Source: Paracoccus endophyticus
Lineage (GTDB): Bacteria > Pseudomonadota > Alphaproteobacteria > Rhodobacterales > Rhodobacteraceae
Assembly: GCF_003286075.1 (NCBI RefSeq)
Contig: NZ_QLUV01000003.1
Coordinates: 215,168-279,167 of the forward strand
Length of the DNA stretch: 64,000 nt
Direction of reading: 5' to 3'
In this document: piece by piece, positions 1 to 9,582 of the stretch
Position numbering within the stretch: the stretch's first letter is position 1
Layout of the letters: each line of letters opens with the position of its first letter
The notes under the pieces: generated by a model
What the model was told of the DNA's origin: nothing
Seen by the model: only the letters and a program-made list of their open reading frames with translations
Databases searched by the model: none
Position numbers and translations under genes: made by a program

Positions 1-1091
1 AGGTCGTATTCGCGTTCCAGCCGGTCGCGGATGACCTCGAGATGCAGCAGGCCCAGAAAGCCGCAGCGGAAGCCAAAGCCGAGCGCGGCCGAGGTTTCCA
101 TCTCGGAACTGAAGGACGCGTCGTTCAGCGCCAGCTTCTCGATCGCGTCGCGCAGGGCGTCGAAGTCGTTGGCGTCCACCGGGAACAGCCCGCAGAACAC
201 CACCGGCTGCGCGGGCTTGAAGCCGGGCAGCGCCTTGTCCGTGCCCTTGCGCTCGTGGGTGATCGTGTCGCCCACGCGCGTGTCGCGGACCTGCTTGATG
301 GACGCGGTGAAGACGCCGATCTCGCCCGGACCCAGTTCCGCGATGTCCACCATCTGCGGGGTCAGCACGGCCAGCTTGTCGATGCCGTAGACGGCGCCGG
401 TCTGCATCATGCGGACCCGGTCGCCCTTGCGGATCACGCCGTCCATGACGCGGATCATCACGACGACGCCCAGGTAGGCGTCATACCAGCTGTCCACCAG
501 CATCGCCTTCAGCGGCGCCTCGCGCGTGCCCTTCGGCGCGGGCAGGCGGTGGACGATGGCCTCCAGCACGTCGGGGATGCCCAAGCCCGTCTTGGCGCTG
601 ATCGGGATGGCGTCGCTGGCGTCGATGCCGATCACGTCCTCGATCTGCGCCTTGACGCGGTCGGGCTCGGCCGCGGGCAGGTCGATCTTGTTCAGGACCG
701 GCACGATCTCGTGCCCCGCGTCGATGGCCTGATAGACGTTGGCCAGCGTCTGCGCCTCGACCCCCTGCGTCGCGTCCACGACCAGCAGCGACCCTTCGAC
801 GGCGCGCATGGAGCGGCTGACCTCATACGCGAAATCGACGTGGCCGGGGGTGTCGATCAGGTTCAGCACATAGGTCTGCCCGTCCTTCGCCGGATAGCTG
901 ATGCGGACGGTGTTGGCCTTGATGGTGATCCCCCGCTCGCGCTCGATGTCCATGCTGTCGAGCATCTGCTCCTTCATGTCGCGGTCGGCGACGGTGCCGG
1001 TGGACTGGATCAGCCGGTCCGCCAGGGTGGATTTGCCGTGGTCGATATGGGCCACGATCGAGAAGTTGCGGATCAGGGAAAGCTGGGTCAT
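1..1091 (-). CDS. lepA: Elongation factor 4 (LepA), 3' part cut by window edge
   Basis: Ribosome-associated translational GTPase that back-translocates stalled ribosomes. About 363 N-terminal residues are visible. The G1 loop AHIDHGKST lies at residues 14-22, followed by the switch I region with [10 protein letters not shown]3 DTPGHVDF and G4 NKIDLP, then the beta-barrel domain II and the start of the EF-G-like domain ([15 protein letters not shown]). The order G domain, domain II, domain III without an EF-G domain IV signature fits LepA rather than EF-G. The ATG at 1091 gives the canonical start [19 protein letters not shown]. The C-terminal third lies outside the window, so the gene is truncated only by the window edge. 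Confidence 0.97.
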   Translation of the reverse strand, partial: MTQLSLIRNFSIVAHIDHGKSTLADRLIQSTGTVADRDMKEQMLDSMDIERERGITIKANTVRISYPAKDGQTYVLNLIDTPGHVDFAYEVSRSMRAVEGSLLVVDATQGVEAQTLANVYQAIDAGHEIVPVLNKIDLPAAEPDRVKAQIEDVIGIDASDAIPISAKTGLGIPDVLEAIVHRLPAPKGTREAPLKAMLVDSWYDAYLGVVVMIRVMDGVIRKGDRVRMMQTGAVYGIDKLAVLTPQMVDIAELGPGEIGVFTASIKQVRDTRVGDTITHERKGTDKALPGFKPAQPVVFCGLFPVDANDFDALRDAIEKLALNDASFSSEMETSAALGFGFRCGFLGLLHLEVIRDRLEREYD

Positions 1092-1131
1092 GCGCCGGGC
1101 TATACAGGGCGGTCCCGGTTGCGAAAAGGGG

Positions 1132-2052
1132 TCAGGAACGCCGTCCGCGCCGCAGTTCGCGCCACATGGCGAACCCGCCCGACCCGCAGATCACGGCGGC
1201 GCCGGCCAGCGTCACCGCATCCGGCCGCTCGGCAAAGACCAGGACCGCCAGAACCAGCGCGAACACCAGCCTTGTATAGCGGAAGGGCGCGACCATCGAC
1301 GCCTCGCCCACGCGGGTCGCCATCACCATCATGGCATAGCCCGCGACGCCCACGCCGATGCAGGCGGCAAAGGTCGCGACCTCGGCGCCCGTGGGGCGCA
1401 GCAGGGGCGTGCCCTGCGCCGCGGCCAGGACCAGCCCGGCCGGGGCCAGCACCCCGAAGGCCGAGGCCGACAGCTGATGCGAGGGAACGTGCCGCGGCAT
1501 CCGGCGCGTGGACAGGTCGCGGATCGCCAGCCCCGCGACGGCCACCAGCGCCAGCACCGACGCAGGCTGGAACGCCGACAGGCCGGGCCGGATGATCGCC
1601 ACCACCCCCGCAAAGCCGATCAGGATCGCCAGCCACCGCCGCCAGCCCACGCGTTCGCGCAGAAACAGCGCAGCGCCCAGCACCAGCGCCAGTGGCAGGG
1701 CCTGCAGGATCGCCGACGCCGAGGCGAGGTCCGTCAGCGCCACCGCCGACACAAAGGACAGCGTGCCCAGCGTCTCGCCCGCGTTGCGCAGGACGACCAC
1801 GGGCCGGATCAGGTCGCGCGTCAACATCCGCCCGCCCTGCCGCGCCAGCAGCATCCAGAAGATGCCCAGCCCCAGCACGCCGATGGTGGCCACGATCTGG
1901 CCCACCGGCAGGCGCTGGGCCAGCAGCTTGATCCCCGCATCCTCCAGCGCGAACATGGCCATGGCGCCGGTCATCAGCCCGGCCGCGCGCAGGTTGCCGC
2001 CCGCAGACAAGGGGGCAAGGGCCGTCGGGCAAGGGGTGCGGGGCTGGCTCAT
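1132..2052 (-). CDS. EamA/DMT-family transporter
   Basis: Inner-membrane drug/metabolite transporter superfamily protein of 306 residues; substrate unknown. About ten hydrophobic helices are visible, arranged as two EamA repeats; typical pieces are the [18 protein letters not shown] stretch after helix 3, [20 protein letters not shown] at the end of the first repeat, and [20 protein letters not shown] in the second. The reading frame stays open upstream, but I chose the ATG at 2052 ([10 protein letters not shown]) because longer versions would run into the divergent copZ-like gene and add non-membrane sequence. It lies 40 nt behind lepA. Nothing in the sequence points to a substrate. Confidence 0.85.
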   Translation of the reverse strand: MSQPRTPCPTALAPLSAGGNLRAAGLMTGAMAMFALEDAGIKLLAQRLPVGQIVATIGVLGLGIFWMLLARQGGRMLTRDLIRPVVVLRNAGETLGTLSFVSAVALTDLASASAILQALPLALVLGAALFLRERVGWRRWLAILIGFAGVVAIIRPGLSAFQPASVLALVAVAGLAIRDLSTRRMPRHVPSHQLSASAFGVLAPAGLVLAAAQGTPLLRPTGAEVATFAACIGVGVAGYAMMVMATRVGEASMVAPFRYTRLVFALVLAVLVFAERPDAVTLAGAAVICGSGGFAMWRELRRGRRS

Positions 2053-2104
2053 CCCGCCGGCGATGCTAGAGTCCGCCCACTGCGTCAAGCGCGAAAGGCA
2101 CACC

Positions 2105-2293
2105 ATGAAGTTCCGAGTCGACGACATGACCTGCGGCCACTGCACCGCCGCGATCGAGACCGCCATCAAGGGCGCGGGGGGCACCGCATCCGCCGACCTG
2201 TCCAGCAAGACCGTCACGGTCGGGGGGCTGGGCACCGCGCGCGCGGCCGAGCTGATCCGCGACGCGGGCTATACCCCCCAGCCGCTGGACTGA
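2105..2293 (+). CDS. Heavy-metal-associated (HMA) domain copper chaperone, CopZ-like
   Basis: A 62-residue single HMA domain of ferredoxin-like fold. The metal site is MTCGHC (Cys at residues 10 and 13) in loop 1, followed by the amphipathic helix TAAIETAIKG and the closing GYTPQ strand. CopZ-type chaperones hand Cu(I) to the N-terminal HMA domains of CopA; a two-HMA CopA is encoded 4 kb downstream (6438-8858), which makes copper the likely metal, though the HMA sequence alone does not prove it. The start is divergent from the EamA gene (52 nt apart). The 3' end overlaps the convergent HAD gene by 25 nt. Confidence 0.88.
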   Translation: MKFRVDDMTCGHCTAAIETAIKGAGGTASADLSSKTVTVGGLGTARAAELIRDAGYTPQPLD

Positions 2294-2970
2294 AGCCGCC
2301 GCACCAGCGTCGGCAGTTCGGTCAGGCTGGCCAGCCGGTGGAACCTGGGGCTGTCGGGGTCGTCGGCCTGTTCATGCGCCCAGCCCAGCTCGTGGGGCAC
2401 ATGGACGCCGATGCCCCCCAGCGCCAGCACCGGCAGCACGTCCGACCGCATGGCGTTGCCCACCATCAGCAGGTCTGCGGGGGCGACATCGGCACGGCGC
2501 AGGATGCGGGCATAGGCCTCGGGCGTCTTGTCCTGCACGATCTCGATCCGGTCGAACAGCGGGGCGAGGCCCGAGGCGGCGATCTTGCGTTCCTGGTCCA
2601 GCACGTCGCCCTTGGTGATCAGCCACAGGCGATGCTCGCGCAGCGCCGTCAGCGCGTGGTCCACCCCCGGCAGCAGCCGCACCGGATGGCGCAGCATCTG
2701 CTGGCCCAGCGCCAGCAGCCGCCCCACGGTGGGACCGGGCAGGTCGCCGTCCGTCAGCTCCAGCGCGGTCTGGATCATCGACAGGGTAAAGCCCTTGATC
2801 CCGTATCCGTAGAGGTCGAGGTTGCGGATCTCGGTCTCATGCAGGCGCGCGCGGACGGTGGCGGCGTCCGCGTGTCCCGCCAGCAGGGCGACGAAATCGT
2901 CCTGCGTCAGGTGGAAGAACGTCTCGTTTTCCCACAGCGTGTCGTCGGCGTCGAAGGCGATGGTCAGCAT
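2269..2970 (-). CDS. HAD-family hydrolase
   Basis: Cytosolic haloacid-dehalogenase-like phosphatase of 233 residues. Motif I is AFDADDTLWENE at the extreme N-terminus (catalytic Asp at residues 7 and 9), motif II is WLITKGD, and motifs III/IV sit in KTPEAYARILRR and LLMVGNAMRSDVLP, giving a complete catalytic set. The helical insertion between motifs I and II marks a C1-cap member. An open frame extends upstream, but the ATG at 2970 places the conserved motif I at the normal distance from the start. The substrate cannot be told. The last 25 nt overlap the convergent copZ-like gene. Confidence 0.88.
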   Translation of the reverse strand: MLTIAFDADDTLWENETFFHLTQDDFVALLAGHADAATVRARLHETEIRNLDLYGYGIKGFTLSMIQTALELTDGDLPGPTVGRLLALGQQMLRHPVRLLPGVDHALTALREHRLWLITKGDVLDQERKIAASGLAPLFDRIEIVQDKTPEAYARILRRADVAPADLLMVGNAMRSDVLPVLALGGIGVHVPHELGWAHEQADDPDSPRFHRLASLTELPTLVRRLQSSGWGV

Positions 2971-3104
2971 GGCCCCGGGGATAGCACCGCCCGCGGCGGC
3001 GGCAAAGGGGCCGATTCGCGCGGGCGGGGGCGGCCCGACAGGCGCAGCCACATCATCTTGCGGCGGCCAGGGCGTATAGTCGCAGATATGCGATCGACGC
3101 GCGT

Positions 3105-3133
3105 TTGTTGCCTGTTAACCGCTCTGGTATACT
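3105..3133 (+). promoter_or_regulatory. Sigma-70-type promoter for the exported protein/sirtuin pair
   Basis: TTGTTG at 3105-3110 and TATACT at 3128-3133 are separated by exactly 17 nt. In a 70 percent GC genome this is a clear match to the housekeeping promoter. It would start transcription near 3140, about 67 nt before the ATG at 3207. Confidence 0.6.
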
Positions 3134-3206
3134 GTGGCCAAGCCGGCGGGTGCGACCGGCAGGGGACGACTGCCGCCAAGGCAGCCTGGGGACGAGGAGA
3201 GTGAAC

Positions 3207-3509
3207 ATGCTGAAACCCGTGGTCGTCGTGGCCGCCGTGATCCTGACCGCGCCGCTGGCCGTGGCCGGGCCGATCGACAACGCCTGCGTGCGCTCGGACC
3301 GGGGGGCGCGCAACGCGCCCCTGTGCGGATGCATCCAGCAGGTCGCCGACATGACGCTGTCGCGCAGCGACCAGCGCCGCGCGGCGGTGTTCTTCCGCGA
3401 CGCACAACTCGCGCAAGAGGTGCGGATGTCGAAAACCGCCGCCGACAACGCATTCTGGGCGCGCTACAAGACATTCGCCGCCACGGCCGAGGCGTATTGC
3501 ACCCGCTGA
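3207..3509 (+). CDS. Small exported protein of unknown function
   Basis: A 100-residue protein with a Sec signal peptide (LKPVVVVAAVILTAPLAVAG, cleavage after AVA near residue 19). The mature part carries conserved-looking cysteines (DNAC, LCGC, and AYC near the C-terminus) and the stretch CGCIQQVADMTLSRSDQRRA. Similar small secreted proteins are common in Rhodobacterales; as I recall some are labelled arginine transporter, a name nothing here supports. The ATG at 3207 is set by a GAGGAG ribosome binding site at 3194-3199. The sirtuin gene begins 1 nt after its stop, so the two are probably co-transcribed from the promoter at 3105-3133. Confidence 0.75.
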   Translation: MLKPVVVVAAVILTAPLAVAGPIDNACVRSDRGARNAPLCGCIQQVADMTLSRSDQRRAAVFFRDAQLAQEVRMSKTAADNAFWARYKTFAATAEAYCTR

Positions 3510-3510
3510 G

Positions 3511-4245
3511 ATGACGGTGACGCCCGCATCCCGCCGCGGCCCGGGCCGGGCGCCCGACCGCATCGTCGTGCTGACCGGGGCTGGACTGTCCGCCGAAAGT
3601 GGCATTCCCACCTTCCGCGACGGCGACGGCCTGTGGGAACGCCACCGGATCGAGGATGTGGCCACGCCCGAGGCGTTCGACCGCGACCCCGCGCTGGTGC
3701 TGCGGTTCTACGACATGCGCCGCGCCGCTGCGGCCACGGCGCAGCCGAACCCGGCCCATGCCGCGCTGGCGCGCCTGTCGCACCACCCCGGCGTGACCCT
3801 GGTCACGCAGAACATCGACACGCTGCTGGAACGCGCGGGCGCGCGCGACGTCATCCACATGCACGGGCGCATCGACGGCGCGCTGTGCGCGGCCTGCGAC
3901 CATCGCTGGACGGCGCCCGCCGCCATGGCGCCGGCGGACCCCTGCCCCGCCTGCGGGCGCCCGCGCACGCGCCCGGACATCGTGTGGTTCGGCGAGATGC
4001 CGTATCACATGGACCAGATCGAGCAGGCGCTGGCCCGGGCGCAGCTGTTCGCGGCCATCGGCACGTCAGGGCAGGTCTATCCGGCGGCGGGCTTTGTCGA
4101 TTTCGCCCGCGCCGTGGGGGCCGAGACGGTCGAGTTGAACCTGGTCCCCACCGACGACGCCCTCGACCGGTTCGACGCCAGCATCGCAGGCCCGGCGGGC
4201 CGGACCGTACCCGCCTGGGTCGAGGGGCTGATCGGCCCCGGCTGA
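3511..4245 (+). CDS. cobB: NAD-dependent protein deacylase, Sir2/CobB family
   Basis: Removes acyl groups from lysines using NAD+. The Rossmann signature GAGLSAESGIPTFRD starts at residue 23; QNID lies at 100-103; the catalytic His is H118 in HMHG; zinc is bound by C126, C129, C145 and C148 (CAAC and CPAC). FYDMRR contains Y67 and R70, the Tyr-x-x-Arg pair that in class III sirtuins (CobB, SIRT5) recognises succinyl and malonyl lysine, so desuccinylase activity is likely besides deacetylation. Length (244 residues) is normal. It follows the small exported protein by one base. An acetyl-CoA/acetate locus lies at the other end of the window, but no direct link is visible. Confidence 0.94.
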   Translation: MTVTPASRRGPGRAPDRIVVLTGAGLSAESGIPTFRDGDGLWERHRIEDVATPEAFDRDPALVLRFYDMRRAAAATAQPNPAHAALARLSHHPGVTLVTQNIDTLLERAGARDVIHMHGRIDGALCAACDHRWTAPAAMAPADPCPACGRPRTRPDIVWFGEMPYHMDQIEQALARAQLFAAIGTSGQVYPAAGFVDFARAVGAETVELNLVPTDDALDRFDASIAGPAGRTVPAWVEGLIGPG

Positions 4246-4327
4246 TCGGCACGCACGGCGGCGGCGCGTATCCAAGGTGCCCTGCCCGCCGCACAGGCCC
4301 GGGTCGGCGCCAACGCACGGCGGACGG

Positions 4328-5437
4328 CTATTCCGGCCCCGTCTGCGGTCCGGCGCCCGGGGTCGGCGCGTCCTGCGCCGCCATCCTGTCCGCCACGCCC
4401 TCGACCAAGGCCGCCACCCGATCAAGCCCCGCGGCATCCAGCGCGGGCGCGTCGATCACCGCGACCTCGCGCTCGGCATAGCGCTCGCGGTGCTTGCGAT
4501 AGCGCGGGTCATAATGGTCGCGCATCAGCCCCTCGGCCAGGGCGCCCCAGTCGCCCCGGTCGGCCATCGCCGCCCAGTCCGCGATGCGGTCCGCCGGATG
4601 CAGCCGCGCCAACTGCGCCACCGTGTCGGCGACGCGTCCCGGTTCGGCGACGGCCTCGGCATAGGACCCGGCGGTATAGGCGGCGCGCGCCGAAAGGGGT
4701 GCGTCCAGCCTCAGGCGCGGGGCGGCGCACAGGGCCTTCCAGACCGCGCGGGGCAGCCCGCGATCGCCGATGCGCGAGCTTTCCGCCTCGACCACGACCG
4801 GCCGGGCCGGGTCCAGGCCGGCCAGCGCCATGGCCAGATGCGTCTCGAACATCTTCTGCGAGGGCTGGCCGCCGGGCATCGCGCCGAACAGGCTGCCGCG
4901 GTGGTTGGCCAGCCCCTCGAGATCGACGACCTGCACGCCGCGCGCGGCCAGCCGATGCAGGACCGCGGTCTTGGCCGATCCGGTGTTGCCGTCCAGAACC
5001 ACGACCGGCGCGCCAAAGCCGCGCCGTTCCACCTGATCGACGATCAGCGCGCGCCACGTCTTGTAGCCGCCCTCCAGCCGGCTGACCCGCCAACCGATCT
5101 GGTCCAGGATGGTGGCGAAGGCGCCCGACCGCTGGCCGCCGCGCCAGCAATAGACCAGCGGCCGCCATCCGCCGCCACGGTCGCGCAGCGGGCCCGCGAT
5201 GTGGCGGGCGGCGTTCGCCGCGACCAGCGCGCCCCCGATCTTGCGGGCATCGAAGGGCGAGACCTGCTTGTAGATCGTGCCGACCTCGGCCCGCTGGGCG
5301 TCGTCAAGCACGGGCAGGTTGATCGCGCCGGGCAGATGATCGTCCGCGAACTCGGCCGGCGAGCGCACGTCGATGATGTCGTCGAACCCCGCCGCCGCCA
5401 GGTCGCCCAGCGCGCCGGGCCGGAACGCCGTCGGCAA
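4328..5437 (-). CDS. mnmH: tRNA 2-selenouridine synthase (MnmH/SelU)
   Basis: Replaces sulfur by selenium in the 2-thiouridine at tRNA position 34, by way of a geranylated intermediate. The N-terminal rhodanese domain has the active-site loop CWRGGQRSG (C97); the C-terminal P-loop domain has GNTGSAKT at residues 150-157 and VVEAESSRIG. Length (369) is normal. The start is a UUG at 5437 that comes directly after the UGA stop of the L,D-transpeptidase gene and in the same frame; homologues as I know them begin a few residues before the DVRSPAEF motif, which fits this position. No ATG lies between the stop and that motif. Initiation probably depends on translational coupling. Confidence 0.93.
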   Translation of the reverse strand: MPTAFRPGALGDLAAAGFDDIIDVRSPAEFADDHLPGAINLPVLDDAQRAEVGTIYKQVSPFDARKIGGALVAANAARHIAGPLRDRGGGWRPLVYCWRGGQRSGAFATILDQIGWRVSRLEGGYKTWRALIVDQVERRGFGAPVVVLDGNTGSAKTAVLHRLAARGVQVVDLEGLANHRGSLFGAMPGGQPSQKMFETHLAMALAGLDPARPVVVEAESSRIGDRGLPRAVWKALCAAPRLRLDAPLSARAAYTAGSYAEAVAEPGRVADTVAQLARLHPADRIADWAAMADRGDWGALAEGLMRDHYDPRYRKHRERYAEREVAVIDAPALDAAGLDRVAALVEGVADRMAAQDAPTPGAGPQTGPE

Positions 5438-6007
5438 TCAGTACACGTAGACGGGCGTGCCGAGGGCCACCTGGTCGTACAGGGCCATCACCGCCTCGTT
5501 GCGCATGCGGATGCAGCCGTTCGACACCGACCGCCCGATCGACCCCGGGTCGGTCGTGCCGTGGATGCGGATCGCGGTGTCGTTGCCGTTTGCGGTGTGC
5601 AGGTAAAGCGCCCGCGCACCAAGCGGGTTCTCGGGTCCGCCCGGCATCCCGTTCTCGTATTTCTTGTACTGCTCGGGCTTGCGCTGGATCATCGCGGGCG
5701 TGGGCTTCCAGCTGGGCCATTCGGTCTTGCGGCCGACCAGCGCGCGTCCCTTCCAGACCAGCTCGTCCTTGCCCACGGCAACGCCGTACCGGATGGCGCG
5801 TCCCGGCGCGATGACATGATACAGGAAGTAGTCCTTGGACACGACGACGATCGAGCCCACCTCGAACCCGTCGCGGATCGCGACCTCGGTCGGCGCATAG
5901 GGGTCGGCGGCCCGGACGGCCTTTTTCACTGGCGCGGCCTGCGCCAGCAGGGCCTGCGGCGCGGCCAGCAGCGGCAGGGTCAGCATCAGGATCTGGCGGC
6001 GGTTCAT
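5438..6007 (-). CDS. L,D-transpeptidase, YkuD family
   Basis: Periplasmic enzyme that forms 3-3 crosslinks in peptidoglycan or attaches proteins to it. The 189 residues begin with a signal peptide (RRQILMLTLPLLAAPQALLA). The YkuD catalytic block is complete: H149 in IRIHGTTDPG and SNGCIRM with C165 as nucleophile. The substrate-side segment RTEWPSWKPTP-like region (residues 94-105) is typical of the Rhodobacterales subgroup. Its UGA stop is followed without a gap by the UUG of mnmH in the same frame. The divergent spacer of about 430 nt to copA starts upstream of its ATG. Confidence 0.93.
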   Translation of the reverse strand: MNRRQILMLTLPLLAAPQALLAQAAPVKKAVRAADPYAPTEVAIRDGFEVGSIVVVSKDYFLYHVIAPGRAIRYGVAVGKDELVWKGRALVGRKTEWPSWKPTPAMIQRKPEQYKKYENGMPGGPENPLGARALYLHTANGNDTAIRIHGTTDPGSIGRSVSNGCIRMRNEAVMALYDQVALGTPVYVY

Positions 6008-6154
6008 GGGACTGTCCTCGTCGCGGCGTTTCTTGTCTGACCCTCGCGCTAGCCGTTCGGGGGGCCGGTTTCAACTCAAAGCGGCGTGAATCGGCCGGCC
6101 GCCGCTTGCGCCGCCTGCGTGGCGGCCACATATCCCGTGGTGGAAGGAGCCGTC

Positions 6155-6466
6155 ATGCCCTGCTGTTCTCGCCCGTCCGCCGTGCCCCCCGCACCGCCTC
6201 GCCCGCCGCGGCGGGCCGCCGTGCGTCCGGCGCATGACTGCAACGGCCGTGGCGGACGGGGCTGCCGCTGCTTTCCGCGCGGCCGGCGCGTGACGGCGCG
6301 CACCGCGCCGGTCCATCCGCCCGTCCAACTGGCGCCGCCGCGCCCGCACGAGGCCGCGGCCCGTCCGCCGGGCCGGCCGCAGGCGCCGCCCCGGCCCCTC
6401 TTTGTCCGCAACGCAAGTTCCGATCAAAGAGGATTCCATGACACAACACATCGAACTTCAGCTTGA
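6155..6466 (+). CDS. Candidate Cys/Pro-rich leader reading frame before copA
   Basis: Within the 430-nt stretch 6008-6437 that separates the L,D-transpeptidase and copA genes there is one small frame with a strong ribosome binding site, AAGGAG at 6144-6149, five bases before ATG 6155. It encodes 103 residues starting MPCCSRPS, with further cysteines in [14 protein letters not shown] and several proline clusters ([21 protein letters not shown]). It ends 29 nt inside copA. Cys-rich and Pro-rich leader peptides that couple copper to downstream translation are known in related bacteria, so this is worth noting, but Pro/Arg-rich frames also arise by chance at this GC content. I recognise no homologue. 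The rest of 6008-6154 shows nothing else that I can name. Confidence 0.25.
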   Translation: MPCCSRPSAVPPAPPRPPRRAAVRPAHDCNGRGGRGCRCFPRGRRVTARTAPVHPPVQLAPPRPHEAAARPPGRPQAPPRPLFVRNASSDQRGFHDTTHRTSA

Positions 6467-8858
6467 AGGCCTGAGCTGCGCGTCCTGCGTCGGCCGTGCC
6501 GAACGTGCCCTGACGGCCGTTCCGGGCGTGTCCGGCGCATCCGTCAATCTGGCCACGCACAAGGCGCGGATCACGCTGGACGACCGCGCGGCCCTTGGTC
6601 CCGCGACCGAGGCGCTGGCCCGGGCCGGCTATCCCGCCGCGCTGGCCACCACCCGCCTGACGGTCGAGGGGATGACCTGCGCGTCCTGCACCGGCCGGGT
6701 CGAGCGCGCCCTGACCGCCCTGCCCGGCGTCGCCTCGGCCGCGGCAAACCTTGCGACGCGCTCGGTCAGCGTCACGCACGCGCCCGGCGTGACGCCGGCG
6801 GCGCTGGCGGGGGCGGTGACGCGCGCGGGCTATGCGGCCACGCTGCCCGACGCGGGCGTCACGCCGCCCCCCGCCGGCCCCGACGAGGTCACGCGGCTGC
6901 GGCGCGGCGTCGTGCTGTCGGCGGTGCTGACCCTGCCGCTGTTCATCCTGGAAATGGGCGGGCATCTGTATCCCCCCTTTCACCATGCGCTGATGGGGGC
7001 GGTCGGCACGCAGGCGCTGTGGACGGTCCAGTTCGTGCTGGCGCTTGCCGTGCTGGCCGGACCCGGGCGGATCTTCTTCGCCCACGGCCTCCCCGCCCTG
7101 CTGCGCGGCGCGCCCGAAATGAACAGCCTTGTCGCCCTCGGCTCGGGGGCGGCGTTCCTGTATTCCACCGTCGCGACCTTTGCGCCCGGCCTGCTGCCCC
7201 CCGACGCCCGACACGTCTATTACGAGGCCGCGGCCGTCATCGTCACGCTGATCCTGCTGGGCCGCTGGCTCGAGGCACGCGCGCGCGGCCAGGCCGGCCA
7301 GGCTATCCGCCGCCTGGTCGAACTGGCCCCCGCCGAGGCGCAGGCGATCCGCGGCGGCGTGCCCGTCACCGTGCCGGTGGCCGAGCTGGTCCCCGGCGAC
7401 CTGGTGCAGCTTGTCCCCGGCGAACGTGTGGCGGTGGACGGCGAGGTGGTCGAGGGCACGGGGTCCGTGGACGAATCCATGCTGACCGGAGAGCCGCTGC
7501 CCGTCGCCAAGGCCCCCGGCGCGCGCATCACCGGCGGCACGCTGAACGGCCCCTCGGCCCTGACCTATCGCGTCACCGCCACCGGGGCCGACACCGCGCT
7601 GGCCCGGATCGTTCGTCTGGTCGAGGACGCGCAGGCCGCCAAGCTGCCGGTGCAGGCGCTGGTGGACAAGGTCACGCGGGTCTTCGTGCCCGTGGTGATG
7701 GCGCTGGCGGTGCTGGCCTTCGGGCTGTGGCTGGCGTTCGGCCCCGATCCGGCCCTGCCGCACGCGCTGGTGGCCGCGATTTCGGTCCTGATCATCGCCT
7801 GCCCCTGCGCCATGGGGCTGGCGGTGCCGATGTCGATCATGGTCGGGACCGGGCGCGGGGCGGAACTGGGCATCCTGTTCCGGCGCGGCGACGCGCTGCA
7901 ACGGCTGGCGGGCGCCCGCACCGTCGCGTTCGACAAGACCGGCACGCTGACCCGGGGCCACCCCGCGCTGGTCGCGCTCGAGACGGCCGGGCTTGAACGG
8001 ACCGAGGTGCTGCGCCTGGCCGCGGGGGCCGAGGCGCGGTCCGAGCATCCGCTGGCCGCCGCCGTGCTGACCGCGGCACGGGCCGAGGGGATCGCGCCGC
8101 CCGCCGCGCAATCCGTCGCCGCGCAGGCCGGCCACGGGCTGACTGCCACCGTGGACGGACGCGCCGTGCTGATCGGCAACGCCGCCGCGCTGGACCGGGG
8201 CGGCGTCGCGCCCCACCCGGCGCTGATCGCGCGGGCCGAGGCGCTGTCGGCCGACGCCGCGACCCCGGTGCATGTCGCGGTCGATGGCCGCCATGTGGCC
8301 GTCATGGGCATGGCCGACCCGGTGCGCGACACCTCGGCCGCGGCCGTCGGCGCGCTGCACGACATGGGGCTGCAGACGGCGATGATCTCGGGCGACGTGC
8401 CTGCTGCGGCGCAGGCGGTCGGCCGACGGCTTGGGATCGACCGCGTGGTCGGCGGTGTGCTGCCCGCGGGCAAGCTGGACACGATCCGCGCCATGGGGCC
8501 GGGCAGCGTCTTTGTGGGCGACGGCATCAACGACGCCCCCGCGCTGGCCGCCGCCGAAACCGGCATTGCCATCGGCACCGGCACCGATGTCGCCATCGAG
8601 GCCGCCGAGGTTGTGCTGTCGTCGGGCGATCCGGCAGGGGTTTCCCGCGCCATCCGCCTCAGCCGCGCGGTGATGCGCAATATCCGGCAGAACCTGTTCT
8701 GGGCCTTTGCCTACAACGTGGCGCTGATCCCGGTGGCCATGGGGGCGCTGGTCCCCTTTGGCGGGCCGCAGCTGTCGCCCATGCTGGGCGCGGGCGCCAT
8801 GGCGCTGTCGTCGGTCTTTGTCGTGACCAACGCCCTGCGGCTGCGGCGCTTTGCATGA
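6438..8858 (+). CDS. copA: Copper-exporting P1B-type ATPase, CopA-like
   Basis: Pumps Cu(I) out of the cytoplasm. The 806 residues hold two N-terminal HMA domains (CASC at 14-17 and at 81-84), eight expected membrane helices, the actuator motif TGE (MLTGEPLPV), the ion-binding CPC at 455-457, the phosphorylation site DKTGTLT beginning at D499, the HP motif EHPLAAAV, and the hinge [10 protein letters not shown]. The last helix has [17 protein letters not shown], where CopA proteins usually have MSxSS, a conservative difference. The start at 6438 has the ribosome binding site AAGAGGA. The arylesterase gene overlaps its stop by 4 nt. Neighbouring copper genes (2105, 9583, 10242) support copper as the substrate. 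Confidence 0.96.
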   Translation: MTQHIELQLEGLSCASCVGRAERALTAVPGVSGASVNLATHKARITLDDRAALGPATEALARAGYPAALATTRLTVEGMTCASCTGRVERALTALPGVASAAANLATRSVSVTHAPGVTPAALAGAVTRAGYAATLPDAGVTPPPAGPDEVTRLRRGVVLSAVLTLPLFILEMGGHLYPPFHHALMGAVGTQALWTVQFVLALAVLAGPGRIFFAHGLPALLRGAPEMNSLVALGSGAAFLYSTVATFAPGLLPPDARHVYYEAAAVIVTLILLGRWLEARARGQAGQAIRRLVELAPAEAQAIRGGVPVTVPVAELVPGDLVQLVPGERVAVDGEVVEGTGSVDESMLTGEPLPVAKAPGARITGGTLNGPSALTYRVTATGADTALARIVRLVEDAQAAKLPVQALVDKVTRVFVPVVMALAVLAFGLWLAFGPDPALPHALVAAISVLIIACPCAMGLAVPMSIMVGTGRGAELGILFRRGDALQRLAGARTVAFDKTGTLTRGHPALVALETAGLERTEVLRLAAGAEARSEHPLAAAVLTAARAEGIAPPAAQSVAAQAGHGLTATVDGRAVLIGNAAALDRGGVAPHPALIARAEALSADAATPVHVAVDGRHVAVMGMADPVRDTSAAAVGALHDMGLQTAMISGDVPAAAQAVGRRLGIDRVVGGVLPAGKLDTIRAMGPGSVFVGDGINDAPALAAAETGIAIGTGTDVAIEAAEVVLSSGDPAGVSRAIRLSRAVMRNIRQNLFWAFAYNVALIPVAMGALVPFGGPQLSPMLGAGAMALSSVFVVTNALRLRRFA

Positions 8859-9508
8859 GGGCGCTGGCCGCGCTGCTGCTGTGGCTGGCGCTGCCCGGCT
8901 GGGCCGACGCGCCGCGCATCCTGATGCTGGGCGACAGCCTGACGGCGGGGTTCGGATTGCCCGCCGGCCAGTCGCTGCCCCGGCAACTGGAACGCTGGCT
9001 GGCCGACCGGGGGACGCCCGCCACCATCATCAACGGCGGCCTGTCCGGTGACACCAGCTATGGCGGACGGGTCCGCATCGGCCCGGCGCTGCGCCGCCAC
9101 CAGCCCGACGCCGTGATCGTCGAGCTGGGCGCGAACGACATGCTGATGCGCCTGCCGCCTGACCGGACCCGCGCCAACCTGGCGGCGATCCTGTCGCGCG
9201 CGGCGGCCGGGGGCCGGCCGGTCCTGCTGGTGGGCATCGGCGCGCCGACACGGGACCGGGCGCTGCGGGCGCGCTGGGCGGCGATCTGGCCCGCGCTGGC
9301 CCAGGACAGCGGCGCGCGGCTGATGCCGGACCTCTATGCCCCGATCACCGCCGTTCCGCCGGCGGCCCGCGGACCGCTGCTGCAGCGCGACGGCCTGCAC
9401 CCCTCGGCCAGCGGCACCGCGGCACTGGCCCACGCCCTTGGACCGCATGTCCAGGCACTGATCGCCGGCATGGCGAACGGCGGGACCGCGGCGGACATCC
9501 CGCGCTGA
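8855..9508 (+). CDS. Periplasmic arylesterase / lysophospholipase-like SGNH hydrolase
   Basis: GDSL-type hydrolase of the TesA/arylesterase group, 217 residues. A short signal peptide ([18 protein letters not shown]) indicates export. The SGNH blocks are all present: [12 protein letters not shown] (nucleophile Ser), the GDTSYGG glycine, ELGANDMLM (Asn), and [10 protein letters not shown] with the catalytic Asp and His. It overlaps copA by 4 nt (ATGA), so it is translated from the same message. No functional link to copper is obvious; the pair may simply share transcription. A CCCTGCCGGCAGGG palindrome at 9535-9548 lies between it and the convergent PCuAC gene and might end both transcripts. 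Confidence 0.88.
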   Translation: MRALAALLLWLALPGWADAPRILMLGDSLTAGFGLPAGQSLPRQLERWLADRGTPATIINGGLSGDTSYGGRVRIGPALRRHQPDAVIVELGANDMLMRLPPDRTRANLAAILSRAAAGGRPVLLVGIGAPTRDRALRARWAAIWPALAQDSGARLMPDLYAPITAVPPAARGPLLQRDGLHPSASGTAALAHALGPHVQALIAGMANGGTAADIPR

Positions 9509-9582
9509 GGGCGGGCGCGGGCTACCCTGCCGGCAGGGGAACCGGCCCGAGGCTTGCCCCGGCCGGCCCCGCCCGCGGGCCG

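Noticed and set aside
901..3204. Long plus-strand frame across the EamA and HAD genes
   Set aside because: Composition is Gln/Arg/His-rich without motifs; both genes on the minus strand are well supported.
5435..5440. UGA between the transpeptidase and mnmH as a selenocysteine codon
   Set aside because: No SECIS-like hairpin is apparent, both proteins are full length on their own, and a fused exported tRNA-modifying enzyme makes no sense.
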